Counted from the first letter of the stretch, positions 33,480 to 44,523 are shown. The stretch: 64,000 bases of DNA from Kitagawia praeruptora (GCA_037693485.1 CM075346.1:107490501-107554500), one strand, 5' to 3'. The notes: generated by a model from the letters alone, not told the origin. Numbers and translations are program-made.

Positions 33480-35059
33480 TGCACATCATGGGAGAGGCCC
33501 CGAAGCGTGCTAGAACTGAAATCGTAATTGGTTTCGATGACTCTGATCTTGAAGGGGTGAAATTCCCCCATGATGACCCATTAGTTATAACCCCTGTGAT
33601 TGGGAACTCGGAGGTAAAGCGAGTCTTGATAGACAATGGAGCTTCTGTTGACATTTTGTTTCATGATGCTTTTGTGAAGATGGGATATACCGATTCTCAG
33701 CTGACTCCGACTAACATGCCCATTTATGGATTCAATGGAGTTGAGTCCAAGGTGGAGGGTACTATCCAGTTACCCATGACAATCGGGCAGGAACCAAAGG
33801 AAGCTACTCAAATGTTGAATTTTCTGGTAATTAAGGCAGCCTCGACTTATAACGCAATCCTGGGAAGGACTGGACTTCATGCGTTCAAGGCTGTTGCCTC
33901 AACATATCACATGAAGATTAAGTTTCCAACCCGAAATGGGGTCGGAGAACAAAAAGGTGACCAGAAGATGGCAAGAAGTTGTTATGTATCTGCCCTAAGA
34001 GCTGATGGAGTCGGGGGGCAGGTACTCCCGATTGAAGACATGGATGTCCGTAGTGATGATGAACACCGAGGAAAGCCAGCAGAGGATTTAATCCCCGTCC
34101 CTCTAGAGCTGGGCGACCCGGAAAAGGTTACATACATAGGAGCATCTCTGAAGGAACCCCTGAAGGGCGAATTGACAGTGTTCTTACAAGAGAATAGCGA
34201 TGTGTTTGCTTGGACAGCAGCGGATATGCCAGGAATTGACCCCCAACTTATAACTCATAGGTTGAACGTCGATCCTGAATGGAAGAAAATAAAGCGAAAA
34301 AAGAGGAATTTTGCTCCTGAAAGGCAAGAGGCCATTAAGCAAGAAGTTGACAAACTGTTGGAAGCTGGGTTTGTTGAAGAAATTCAATTCCCCGAATGGT
34401 TAGCTAACCCTGTGATGGTCAAAAAGGCGAATGGAAAGTGGAGGATGTGTATAGACTTCACTGATCTGAATGATGCATGTCCAAAAGATTGTTTTCCTCT
34501 GCCTAGAATTGATATGTTGATAGATGCCACCGCTGGACATGAAATGTTGAGCTTCATGGATGGTTTCAGCGGATACAATCAGATTAAGATGCACAAGGAT
34601 GACATTCCTAAGGTATCTTTCATAACTGACTTTGGTGTTTTCTGCTATCTTGTTATGGCTTTTGGATTAAAGAATGCAGGGGCTACTTACCAACGGCTGG
34701 TGAATAAGATATTTGCCCATTTAATTGGAAAGACCATGGAGGTCTATGTTGATGACATGTTAGTCAAGAGCCTACTCAAGGCAGATCACATAAGGCACCT
34801 CAGAGAGGCATTTGAAGTGCTAAGGCACCATAAGATGATGCTAAATCCAGCCAAGTGTGCTTTTGGTGTAGGATCGGGAAAATTTTTGGGGCTGATGGTT
34901 TCCAAGAGAGGCATAGAGGCCAACCCGTACAAGATTAAGGCTATTCTGGATATGGAGTCACCCCGCTCAATACGAGATGTACAGAAATTAACTGGCCGAG
35001 TTGCGGCCCTAGGGAGATTCATCTCCAAATCTGGTGACAAATGCTTGCCTTTCTTTTAG
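33476..35059 (+). pseudogene. pol: Element B pol part 1: protease and reverse transcriptase
   Basis: A 527-codon open frame ending at an amber TAG (35057-35059). The aspartic protease motif DNGASVDILF begins at residue 53. Reverse transcriptase starts near residue 300, with WRMCIDFTDLNDACPKDCFP, then FSGYNQIKMHKDD and YVDD (residues 424-427). The ATG at 33476 is probably not the native start, because PR-RT would normally follow gag in one polyprotein. Element A reads CLPFFQALKKV where this copy has CLPFF-stop-ALKKV, so a single CAA/CAG-to-TAG change splits pol. PR cleaves the polyprotein and RT copies the RNA in the particle. Confidence 0.93.
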
Positions 35060-37339
35060 GCATTAAAGAAGGTGAAAAATTTTGAGTGGACCACAGAGAG
35101 CCAAGAGGCCTTTGAACAGTTGAAGAAATACATGGCTGAAGCCCCGTTGTTGGCCAAACCTAGTCCTGGGGAGATTCTTTACTTATATCTGGCGATATCC
35201 GAACAGGCATTGAGTGCTGTTCTTGTCAAAGAAGAAAAGAAAGTTCAGAAACCCATCTACTACGTGAGTAAGGTATTGCATGGGGCGGAGTTAAATTACT
35301 CTCCCATTGAGAAGTTTGCTTTGGCACTGATTACTGCCTCAAGGAAATTGCGACCATACTTTCAGGCCCACAAGATCGAAGTCTTGACAGACCAACAACT
35401 GAGAAGCATATTGCACAGTCCGAAAGCAAGTGGAAGATTGATCAAATGGGCCATAGAGCTCGGAGAGTTTGATATCAAATATAAGCCTCGAATGGCCATC
35501 AAGGCTCAGGCATTGGCTAACTTCGTGGTTGAATGCACCATTGACAACCAAGAAGTCGGGGGGCAGGAGATGATAACCACCCCTGAGATCGAAGGTAAAG
35601 ATGAAGGACTTATAGCTGACCAGAAAGAGTATTGGGTGCTCTATTTTGATGGAGCATCAAAAACAAAATCTAGTGGTGCAGGTTTGGTTTTGCAAAGCCT
35701 CGATGGGTTCACAGTTGAATATGCTTTGAAGTTGGACTTTCCGACAACCAACAATGAAGCTGAGTATGAGGCATTAATAGCCGGATTGGGATTGGCCAGA
35801 GTCATGAGGGTCAAAAACCTCAAAGTGTGTGGAGATTCAAGATTGGTAGTCTCGCAAGTGAATGGTGAGTTTGAGGCCAAGGATGAAACTATGGCAAAAT
35901 ACCTCAGAGTCGTGAAAGCTGTTATGACTCAGTTTGATGAATGCTATGTGGAGCATATCCCGAGAGAAGAGAACGTTAAGGCCGATGCCCTCTCCAAGTT
36001 CGCTTCTTCCGAGATAGAGAATTATGCAGGAAGTGTTTACTTCCAGGTCTTGAAAGCCCCTACTGTCAACTCTAAGTTGGTAGCACCAATCGATGTTGGA
36101 AGCTGTTGGATAGATCCTATTAAAGCTCATTTGGAAACCGGATGGCTCCCTGACAATGCCTTGGAGGCACGAAAATTGTCAGTAAGAGCATTGAGATATG
36201 CCTTGATTGAAGGCATCTTATACAAGAGGTCGTTTGTCGTTCCCTACTTGAAGTGCTTAAGGCCCCAAGAGGCAAGAGAAGCATTGGAGGAAGTTCATGA
36301 AGGGATATGTGGGCAACACTTGAGGGGCAGAGCCCTAGCTCACAAGATCACTCGGTTAGGATTTTATTGGCCGGAGATGTTGACCGATGCACAGAGTTAT
36401 GTCAAGAAATGTGACAGATGTCAGAAGCACGCTCCAATTGTAAGGCAGCCGCCTGAGATGTTAACGTCAGTCAGCTCTCCCATTCCATTTGCAATGTGGG
36501 GGATGGACATTCTTGGTCCTTTTCCTATGGCTTCAGCACAAAGGAAGTTTTTGATAGTCGCCATTGACTACTTCACCAAGTGGATTGAGGCTAAGCCTTT
36601 AGCAAAGATAACCACCAAGCAAGTTTCCCAGTTCTTTTGGGAGAACATAATCTGCAAATATGGCATCCCGCGAATCCTTGTGACGGATAATGGGACGCAG
36701 TTCAACAATGAGGAGTTTAAAAAGTACTGTGAAGAGAATGCTATTGAGCTTCGTTTTACTTCAGTAGCACACCCGCAAGCAAATGGACAGGCTGAGGTCG
36801 CCAATCGTATCATCCTTGATGGACTAAAGAAAAGGGTCGAACGCTCGAGAAATACTTGGGTGGATGAGTTGCTGCCTATACTTTGGGCTTATCGCACTAC
36901 TTGTAAGGTGACTACCGGAGCAACCCCGTTTCTGCTAGCTTATGGAGCTGAGGCAGTTGTGCCACTGGAGATCATGCATGCTTCACCTCGAATTGAGGCA
37001 TTTGAACCTGAGACTAATGAAGAAGGCATGAGGCTCGCCCTAGATCTGATTGATGAAGTCAGGGACGAGGCAAATGCCAGAAATGCGGAGCATCAAAAGA
37101 AAGCATCCTTCTATTACAACCACAGGGTTAAGGAAAGGTTCTTTCAGCAAGGTGACTTAGTTCTTAGGAAGATCGAGGCTTCTGGAGTTAGCCAGAAGGG
37201 AAAGCTAGCCCCAAACTGGGAAGGGCCGTATCGAGTTAGGAAGACATTGGGACGAGGATCATATAAGTTGGAGACCTTGGACGGGGTTGAGGTGCCCCGT
37301 ACTTGGCATGCCCTGAACCTCAAGATTTATTATATTTAA
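35060..37339 (+). pseudogene. pol: Element B pol part 2: RNase H, archaeal-type RNase H, integrase
   Basis: The same frame as part 1, open from the amber stop to TAA at 37337-37339; the first ATG is at 35072. Numbering from that ATG, the gypsy RNase H spans about residues 1-150. A second, archaeal-type RNase H (Asp193 in YFDGAS, then NNEAEYEAL and GDSRLVV) marks the Tat lineage. Integrase has the His/Cys zinc finger (Cys447, Cys450) and a DDE triad Asp479, Asp539, Glu575 with the usual 35-residue spacing. The tail NWEGPYRVRKTLGRGSYKL is intact, unlike element A. It would degrade template RNA and insert the cDNA. It is separated from RT only by the amber codon. Confidence 0.93.
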
Positions 37340-37736
37340 GCTGCCTCTGCAACGACGTAGCTTTTTATTTATCTACTAGGAGAAGTAGAAATAAGGTTCG
37401 ATGAAACCATTCCAGGGATTAATGCCCCGTGTAGGATAATAATAGTTTATGTAAGGGTTGAACCCGTTTCAAGTTATTAATGCAAGTTTGTTTTCTATTT
37501 GTGATTGTTTATTTACCAAGCACCTGATGAGTGTAAGTCAAAGATGACCAAGTAACGAAAATAAATAATACACAAGTGAAAATAAAACAGGTGCATAAAT
37601 AAAGTACCCCTGAAGGGCCAAAGTCGAATTTAGGTTACAGCACCAAATAAAAAGTTAAGTCCCTAAGGACCTTGATTGAAAAGCAGAAAAGATAAAACCA
37701 CATGTGGCTAACAAGGCCATGCAAGGCCACTTACTC
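37340..37736. other. Non-coding spacer after integrase
   Basis: There is no frame of interest. It lies between the end of pol and the end of the antisense ORF, so the two genes are convergent. Confidence 0.6.
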
Positions 37737-39881
37737 CTAGGAGGATTCTCCTATCACTTCATCGTCTTCCTCCTCGTTTCCCTCCTCCTCGTCTCCATCT
37801 TCATCATTATTTTCTTCCTCCTCTCCGGAGCATTCTTCTTCTTCTTCTTCAACTGCCATCGGCTGAGTCTCACCTTTCTTTGCCACCACTCCATCATCAT
37901 CGGAGGTTTCTGTTGAAGAACTAGGTCTTGTTCGAAGAGCTTTCCCAGGGAAAGACTGCCTGGCGGCTGCTTCCCTCTTCGACATTCTTCCTTCAACAGA
38001 GCGGGAAGAAGCTGAACCCGAATGGACCACTTGAGTACACTTCCTTAGCCCAGAGCCGGAAGGCCTACGAGAACCCCCAGAGCCTGATGCTTGGGCCACA
38101 TGACTTCCACCACCAACACCCCAGTTAGGGCAAGGGAAGTCTGTCGGGTTAACCACTTTAGGATACCTGTGGCTGACAGCGCCAATGGCCTTGTCTCATC
38201 CAACGGACATATTGAAGGGCCGCATTTCATCGTCATGCTTGTCCATGAACTCATAAAACTCCTCCGACCTGTGATAGGCATCAATTACTTTACCAGCCTG
38301 GGAAGATTTTTTCTTGGCCAAAGAGCGGAGACTCTTTTGAAGAGATTGGCAGTTAGCTTCAGCTCGAATGGCTCTGGAGTTCAAGTCTTGGATCTCCTCG
38401 TTCAACTTGGCTTTCTCGCTCTTTAATGTTACATTCTCATCCCGATGGGCTCGACCTTGGCGAGTCGCCGACTGAAGATAAGCATTAACCTGCGATAAGG
38501 AAGTTAGTAAGACAGCCACAAAGTGAACAAAGAATGTAAATAAACAAGTTGCTACCTTATATAGACCCTGGGCCCCAAGGCGCTCGGCTTCGTCGATTTT
38601 GTCCCCCGCAGTCGCGGTCAGGACATCAGGAGGGGTGATAGAAAGTCTTGACCAAGCCACGACCACGGAAGAACTCCCAAAAACAGAATCTTGATCGCAG
38701 ATACCCCAATCCGGAGTAAAGGGGGTTCTAACACCTTCGCCAGCGTTCCTGTATCTCTTTCCCCCTTGGCTACTTTCCTCCAGGAATTGAGGAACTTCTC
38801 GGCATGGAGGATTCACTAGAGCTTCGGCCTTCTTTATCATCCGCCTAGTGACAGTGGGCTGATTTGCAGGGAGTTTGTCTATCTCCTCAGCAGCTGAAAG
38901 ATGAAGAGAAAACATTGGAATAAGAACAAACATAGTTCATAATGAAGTAATGAAGGAAAAATTACTCTCAAAAGAAAGATTGCTGAGGCCAGCTTCAATA
39001 AGCTTCTTCTCAGTTAGAATAGTCCTATAGTGGGTGCGACCATCGTCAGCAAGAAGCCTGTCTCGGTCTAACAATTCTTGGGAGTTAAGATCACACACGA
39101 AGTGTGAGCTATCATGTACAAACTCGAATCTTTTGACAAAGAAGTGACCCTAGTCACCGCCTTCCCACTCCAAGACAACGAAGTCCCTTTCCCACAAATG
39201 ATGAGAGTCCGGGAAGGAGAAAGAGTTTACTATATGAGGAAGGCCACTTCTAAGTTGAAAGCCAATCCATCCCGGCTTAGCATCAGAGGAGTTCTTCACT
39301 GCAAAGATACTTCGAAACATAGTTGTACTCCAAGGAATTTCCAACTCATGGCATCTCAACAAGAAGATGATTAAAAATCTCCAAGAGTTGGGATATAGCT
39401 GGCAGGGGTGTATTTGAAGTTCTGCTAAGAACCTGATGATGAATGTGTGAACGGGGAACCTAAATCCCGCCTCCAATGCTCCTTTCATTACGCATATCCT
39501 TTCGGGGTGCCAGTTGCAGGTTCTGTCCCCTGGATTTGGGAGGCATACCCTGACTGCGCTCGGAAAGCCGAAAGTGTTCCTGATCTTCTCAACATCCTTT
39601 TTCCTTAATTTAGAAGGACTACTAAAAGCAACTAAGTTTGAGCTGTTGGGAAACGATTCTCCCATAGTGCTGAGCAAATCTAACGTTGACTCAAACCGAC
39701 ATTTAATATATTTAGGAGGCATGAGTTTTAGCTTACCTTTCATTGTTCGCGCCATGCTCCTTTTTCTGAAAGCCTCCTCCATGGAGAGTTGGGGGGCAGC
39801 AGCTTGCTTGTTAGCCATCTTTAACCTTGAATCTTGAAGCTTGAAGCTTGAACTTGGAAGCTTGAAAACTAGAGAACTCAA
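37737..39881 (-). pseudogene. Element B antisense additional ORF (putative gypsy-type transposon protein), spliced
   Basis: Transcribed against gag-pol. The start is ATG 39881-39879. The first exon carries KKDVEKIRNTFGFPSAVRVC, NPGDRTCNWHPERICVMKGA and PGWIGFQ, hallmarks of the plant 'putative gypsy type transposon' domain (Pfam PF04195). I infer exons 39881-38966, 38893-38556 and 38489-37737, with GT-AG introns of 72 and 66 bases. The spliced length is 2,007 bases, about 668 residues. Two in-frame stops break it: TAG at about 39152-39150 where the family has Trp (EGGD-W-G), and TGA at about 38198-38196. A middle segment (about 38470-38250) is coiled-coil-like, and the C-terminus is a long acidic tail (EEEEEECSGEEEENN). 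Its function is unknown; antisense ORFs of this kind are reported for Tat elements. Confidence 0.82.
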
Positions 39882-39947
39882 GAGCTTTAGAACTTAAGAA
39901 AGTTTGAGAAATGAAGAAGTGAAGAGAAATGAAGGATGCTCCCCTCC

Positions 39948-39955
39948 TTTTATAA
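39948..39955 (-). promoter_or_regulatory. Candidate TATA box for the antisense ORF
   Basis: The minus strand reads CCTTATAAAAGGAGG, with the TATAAAA about 67 bases upstream of the ATG at 39881. That spacing suits a short plant 5' leader. No transcript evidence is available. Confidence 0.45.
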
Positions 39956-40256
39956 GGAAAAGGTGACCTGTAATCTCAGGTTGAAATGCAGCTCGGTTCG
40001 CGTTTACAGGTCAAGTATCGTTAAAATACGAAAAAGGAGCAAAAGCTATCTGTTACGAACGGAAAGAGTCGTTAAAACTCATGATATGTTGGGAGAGAAA
40101 TGAAGAATTTAAATGAATAGTCGGCAAAATATTCTACCAAAGTAGTCAGATGAGCTTTAAAAGCTAAGTATGCTTAAGAAAAGTTTAATGGGAAGATTAA
40201 TACTAAGCACTGGATTAGTGATGTGAATCGAGGTACTATATAAAACCTCAAATAGA

Positions 40257-40450
40257 GCCATGAATGGCCAACATTGATTCCATATCGATGATCGATATCG
40301 ATATGCGAAAGTAAGTAGTTCTAGCCATGAATGGCCAAACATTGATTCCATATCGATGATCGATATCGGTATGCGAAAGTAAGTAGTTCTAGCCATGAAT
40401 GGCCAAACATTGATTCCATATCGATGGTCGAAGCCGGTAGGCAAAAATTG
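40257..40450. repeat. About 67-bp tandem repeat, three copies
   Basis: The unit starts GCCATGAATGGCCAAACATT and includes ATATCGATGATCGATATCGG and GCGAAAGTAAGTAGTTCTA. It is repeated at about 40257, 40324 and 40392, with the third copy diverging at its end. Confidence 0.88.
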
Positions 40451-40594
40451 AAAATCACTAATAGTGACCAAGTTGGTTCTAGGTCGATGGTTGATGTCGG
40501 TACGTGAAGATCAAAATCACTGATAGAGATCGAGCCAACCACTGTAACAAAGAAACAAAAAAAAATAATAATAATAATAATAATAGCCGAGCAA

Positions 40595-40990
40595 GGTACC
40601 AGCCGACCGGCCCTCCGGGAGCACTCCGGCCGACCGGCATCAACTGTCGACACGGGCTCGCGCCAGCCGACCGAAGAACCAGCCGACCGGCCCTCCGGGA
40701 GTGCCTCGGCCGACCGGGGTCGACGGTCGGTGCGGGTTTTTTCTTGTTCCGTCAAAAAAAAAAAATGCGGAAAATTTCCAGCCGACCGGGTGTCCGGCCG
40801 ACCGGCCTCCGGGGAGCCCTTCAGCCGACCGGGATTGATCACCGGTACGGGTTTTCGCCTTCGTTTCGAAAAAAAAAAATTCCGAAAAACCAGCCGACCG
40901 GGTGTCCGGCCGACCGGCCCCTGTTGACACGCTCCAGCCGACCCGTAGTGGTGATCGGTACGGGTTTTGCCCGGCCGACCGACAGCGATG
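40595..40990. repeat. GC-rich GCCGACCGG repeat block
   Basis: Repeats of AGCCGACCGG and GGCCGACCGGC with CCTCCGGGAG are broken by two poly-A runs (about 40756 and 40868). It is far more GC-rich than anything around it. Overlapping open frames on both strands here are compositional. It corresponds to 3310-3430 in element A, in the opposite orientation. Confidence 0.88.
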
Positions 40991-41069
40991 ATTGAATTGG
41001 GTTTGCAAAATTTCGTTTTTTCTTGTTTTTGTTTTTCTGACTTAGTAAGTTAAGAAAAATGGAAACTTA

Positions 41070-41250
41070 GCACGGATTAGTGCCGTTTAAGCACTGTTTA
41101 GTGCCTATTAGCACCGTTTAGCGCTGATTAGTGCCGTTAGTGCCGTTTTTATGCCATTTAACATTGTTTAACACTGTTTAAACATTGTTTAAGGCTGAAT
41201 AGCGCTGTCAAGTGCCGTTTAACACCGTTTAGTGTCGCTCAACATCGTCG
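41070..41250. repeat. TAGTGCCGTTTA minisatellite
   Basis: Degenerate units of about 10-20 bp, of the type TTAGTGCCGTTTAGCACCG. This is the shorter counterpart of the array at 2838-3220 in element A. Confidence 0.85.
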
Positions 41251-41387
41251 TAAATGCGTCGGTCGCTCCACGCTTTACATTAAGATGATATTGTTGAAAA
41301 TACTCGCGTAAGAGCAATAAACCCTGACCCAAGTCTCGAATAAGGCCATTAAAACTTCAAGGAAAACCTGATCAGTTTTCCTAGAAG

Positions 41388-41399
41388 TTGGGGGGCAAA
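41388..41399 (+). other. Element B polypurine tract
   Basis: TTGGGGGGCAAA directly precedes the 3' LTR start TGATATGGGC. Confidence 0.85.
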
Positions 41400-41916
41400 T
41401 GATATGGGCTAAAAGTAAGCCCTACAGACACATTTAATGTGGTGTTAACTAAACTTAGAATGGTCCAAATATGGGGCCCACCAGATGGGCCCAATCCCTA
41501 TTTATAATATTAATTTCGTAATTAATATTAAGGGTAATAAAACAGCTCAGCAAATAAGAGTCAAACGAGGATATTACTCTTGCCTGACTTAGCCTTCAAG
41601 ATACACATTCCGACATGGAAACTGACTCCTACAAGGAAGGGCTCTAGAACCTTCCTCAAGGCGGTGACTTGCCCACCAAGTCACCTAACCCTACTACGAT
41701 TTTAGGGCTTCTCAGCCTATATAAGGACCTGCTCCTTCACCCCTAGAACTACGTCTTGGCTTGATTCTCAATACGAGATACGTAGGCACTCTGTGAGGAC
41801 CGATCAGTCTCGATACACAGAAACAGCCATTAAAGCTCGAAGCTCAACCACCCTTAGCATTAAATACACACAAACCCTAGCCGTCATATTCGTAACCTAG
41901 TTTTTATTCCACAACA
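41400..41916 (+). repeat. Element B 3' LTR
   Basis: 517 bp, TGATATGGGC to TTCCACAACA, followed by the duplicated GTAGT. It carries the uninterrupted version of the MITE target site and a TATATAA motif at 41718-41724. Confidence 0.95.
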
Positions 41917-41921
41917 GTAGT

Positions 41922-42170
41922 CATGCAATAAACGAGTCATAAGCTAATTTTATATTAATAACCGTTATTAGTTTCATTGTTGACTCATTAGTCATGCTCT
42001 TTTATTTATATATCATAAAACATGCATTTTATTACTTTATTTTTATTTTTGCAGAAATCATTCGCTTAAATTTTAAAAGAGATTATAGATAACATCTTTT
42101 GTTCCATGTTCGTGCTATTATATATATGTAATGTTATATTCAGAACATAAAAATTTATGTTTCATTAGTA
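41922..42170. other. Short non-coding AT-rich spacer
   Basis: AT-rich DNA between the right target duplication of element B and the next MITE. Nothing recognisable was seen. Confidence 0.6.
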
Positions 42171-42178
42171 ATTAAATC

Positions 42179-42711
42179 TAGGGCTGAAAACGAATTCGAG
42201 TAATTCCGGTTTGAATCAGGTTTCGATTTGTTATAAACGAGCGAATTCAAATCTTATTTTATAATTCGAACGAATACCGAATCGAATCTCATCACTTTTG
42301 TATTCATTCATTTTTATACAGAAAAACTCGAATAATTTTAGAGTACTCGATAATATGTTTATTATATGCATTTGAATAGAATCCGTAAGTTATATATGTA
42401 TTATATATCATATATAAAAGTAATATTCTACAAATTAGCATATTTCAATTTTTTTAAAAATAATTGATCCAATATTCTTAATATTTTAAGATTATTTTGA
42501 ACGAATTCGAATATATAAAAACGAGTAGTTCGATACTCAATCAAGTCGAATCGAATTAAATAAGAACACTAATATTTGAATTCGAGTCGAATTTAAGTGA
42601 AATATAATCATAATGATTTGAATTCGGACTGGATCCAAATGAGTAATTATAAATTCAAGCTGAATCTGATCACAATACTGTTCGTACATATTTGACTAAT
42701 TTTCATCCCTA
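42179..42711. mobile_element. hAT-type MITE (533 bp)
   Basis: The terminal inverted repeats are TAGGGCTGAAAACGA (left) and TAGGGATGAAAATTA (right, read inward). The 8-bp target duplication is ATTAAATC (42171-42178) and ATTAAACC (42712-42719), with one mismatch. The interior is rich in CGAATTCGA/GAATCGAA motifs and has no coding frame. Confidence 0.85.
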
Positions 42712-42770
42712 ATTAAACCAATCAAAAGAAATTTATATATAACTAATTTTAAAAGATGTTCATAATTAAA

Positions 42771-42898
42771 TGTTGGGCATGCTGAACAGGCCTTAACTCC
42801 CCACATTAGTTTGAATTATCCGCTTTGGGCCGAGCCTGCACGAATTTATTAATTAGCAATCTGCTCCTCCCACAAACGATGTAGGACAACTCCCAATA
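42771..42898 (-). repeat. TRIM 3' LTR
   Basis: It runs from TGTTGGGCATGC to ACAACTCCCAATA on the plus strand. Compared with the other LTR it lacks about 56 bp in the middle. Confidence 0.8.
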
Positions 42899-42982
42899 AT
42901 CTCCCCCTTCACAAATCTGTGTGATCTGCTCCCATTGACCTATACTAGAGGTTTTTAACTAACTACCCCTAGGCCCATGTAT

Positions 42983-43857
42983 TAGGGGTGGGCAAAAAAC
43001 CGAATCAACCCGAAACCGAAACCGATGAAATTCGAACCGAAAAAAACCGAAACCGTTAAAAATTAAACCGAAACCGAAATTTAAAAACCGATCCAATTTT
43101 AACGGTTGCGGTTCCGATTTTAGGTTAAAACCGAACCGAAAAATCCGAACCCGAACCGATTATTAAAATAAATAAATTATATATATATATTTATAATTAT
43201 AAATACACATATTTTAAATGTAATTGCAAAAAATTAGAAATGGGTGATTGGGCTCTGGGTTTACAATTTGGGCCAGCAGATTAAGATCTAATCTATCTAT
43301 TAGACTATTATTACAGCAACACATCACACTAACACAGAGTCACAGACACAAGCCACAATTGACAATACACAATTACAATTACACATCATATGCTATTTAA
43401 TCTACTTAGGAATTAAGTAAAGAAGGCCTATGATCAATGAGTTCTGTTCTTTGCATCATCTATTTATGTTACTATTTCTGGGCAGTAGGCAGTAGCCAAG
43501 TAAAGTTTTTTTTAATTGTACAAATTGTACTTAAACTGGAATTGTAAATTATTACCACATTGCATGATTACACATCTGCTCATGAAAATTATTAAAACTC
43601 TGTATGTTTCGAGAAAACAAATGTTTCATGGATATATATAATTTTAAATTTATGTACTTTTTTTAAGTAAGATATGTCGGTTTTATCATTTTTATTTGAG
43701 GCGGATTTAAAACCGAAATCGAACCGATTGCAACCGATCCGATAATTTTGAATCCGAAACCGAACCGTCGGTTTCGATTGCGGTTTCGGTTTTAGATTTT
43801 AAAACCCGAAGAGTTTCGGTTTTACAATAAACCCGATCCGATCCGTGCTTTCCCCTA
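42983..43857. mobile_element. hAT-type MITE (875 bp) inside the TRIM
   Basis: The 8-bp target duplication is CCATGTAT (42975-42982 and 43858-43865). Ends: TAGGGGTGGGCAAA on the left and TAGGGGAAAGCACGG read inward from the right. Both subterminal regions are dense in AACCGAAACCG/CGGTTTCGGTT repeats, likely protein-binding sites for a hAT transposase supplied elsewhere. There is no coding frame. Confidence 0.9.
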
Positions 43858-43997
43858 CCATGTATACTGAAAGCCCATCTGCCTTCTCTTGAAGCCCATC
43901 TGCCTTCTCTTAAAGCCCATCTTGGGGTAGCCCACCTGCTTCTTCCTTAATCCATTGGGAGCCCATTAAGATTGTTATAGTCTTTATGGATCATTAT

Positions 43998-44015
43998 AAC
44001 CTGGCTCCGATACCA
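43998..44015 (-). other. TRIM primer binding site
   Basis: The minus strand reads TGGTATCGGAGCCAGGTT, close to the initiator tRNA-Met PBS (TGGTATCAGAGCC). Confidence 0.85.
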
Positions 44016-44017
44016 CT

Positions 44018-44201
44018 TTTTGGGCATGCTTAACAGGCCTTAACTCCCCACAAAAATATGATATATTGTCCGCTTTGGACCGAGCCCACACGGATTTATT
44101 TTTGGGCACATTCCAAAAGGCCTCATACTACTGGAGTGAACTAGCTGCTTATTAACTAACAATTTGATCCTCGCACAAATGATGTGGGACAACTCCCAAC
44201 A
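44018..44201 (-). repeat. TRIM 5' LTR
   Basis: The plus strand ends GGACAACTCCCAACA and is followed by the duplicated TTAAA. The inner edge is slightly degenerate (TTTTTGGGCATGC where TGTTGGGCATGC is expected). Confidence 0.8.
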
Positions 44202-44206
44202 TTAAA

Positions 44207-44523
44207 CTCCAATTTAATTTGTATATTATTTAAATATTCATAGTTTTAATAAAGCAATTATAAAATTTACATATTAAAATGATAATGCTTGTAGCTTATA
44301 ATCAATTTCTATTTAAAATCATGTGCTATCCAAATTTAGTTGGTCAATGAAACCAGTTTGGAGTTAAAGCACATTCCACTTCTCTTTAAAAAGTTAAAAA
44401 AGATTCGATAACAGTTCCAAAATATCTTCTAGAAAACAACATTTTGGAATATTTCTCAATTTCTTTTATCTTCAAAACTGTGTATAAAATTATTCGGAAT
44501 TTTTTTTTGATACCATCGTAGTA
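44207..44523. other. Non-coding AT-rich DNA
   Basis: Upstream of the Ulp1-like gene. No CACTA 5' terminus (CACTACAAG) was found here. The long minus-strand frame over 44386-45015 is a shadow of the Ulp1 gene's first exon. Confidence 0.55.

Larger units (their letters stand above)
28079..41916 (+). mobile_element. Element B: Ty3/gypsy Tat-lineage retrotransposon with nested insertions
   Basis: An insertion of 13,838 bp with target duplications GTAGT (28074-28078 and 41917-41921). Both LTRs are 517 bp once the MITE and its target copy are removed from the 5' LTR. Order: LTR, PBS, gag (split by a 2.75-kb insertion), PR-RT, stop, RNH-aRNH-IN, antisense spliced ORF, tandem repeats, polypurine tract, LTR. 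Two RNase H domains and an antisense extra ORF are known features of the Tat group. This copy is younger and far more complete than A, but a single amber codon in pol and the gag insertion should disable it. Confidence 0.95.
42771..44201 (-). mobile_element. TRIM retrotransposon carrying a nested MITE
   Basis: A miniature LTR retrotransposon on the minus strand, with target duplications TTAAA (42766-42770 and 44202-44206). The LTRs are short: 128 bp (42771-42898) and 184 bp (44018-44201). A methionine-type PBS abuts the right LTR, a purine tract (minus-strand GAAGGGGGAGAT) abuts the left one, and there is no coding region. Without the nested hAT element (42983-43857 plus 8 bp) the length is about 550 bp, typical of TRIMs. 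The LTR phrases GGACAACTCCCAACA and GGTCCAAAGCGGACAATATA are, from memory, characteristic of a widespread eudicot TRIM family. Confidence 0.85.

Noticed and set aside
38091..38426. Plus-strand frames across the antisense ORF region of element B
   Set aside because: They are shadows of the minus-strand ORF, which has the domain motifs and intron borders.
40504..41008. Overlapping frames of 120-170 codons on both strands
   Set aside because: They arise from the GC-rich GCCGACCGG repeats and have low-complexity products.
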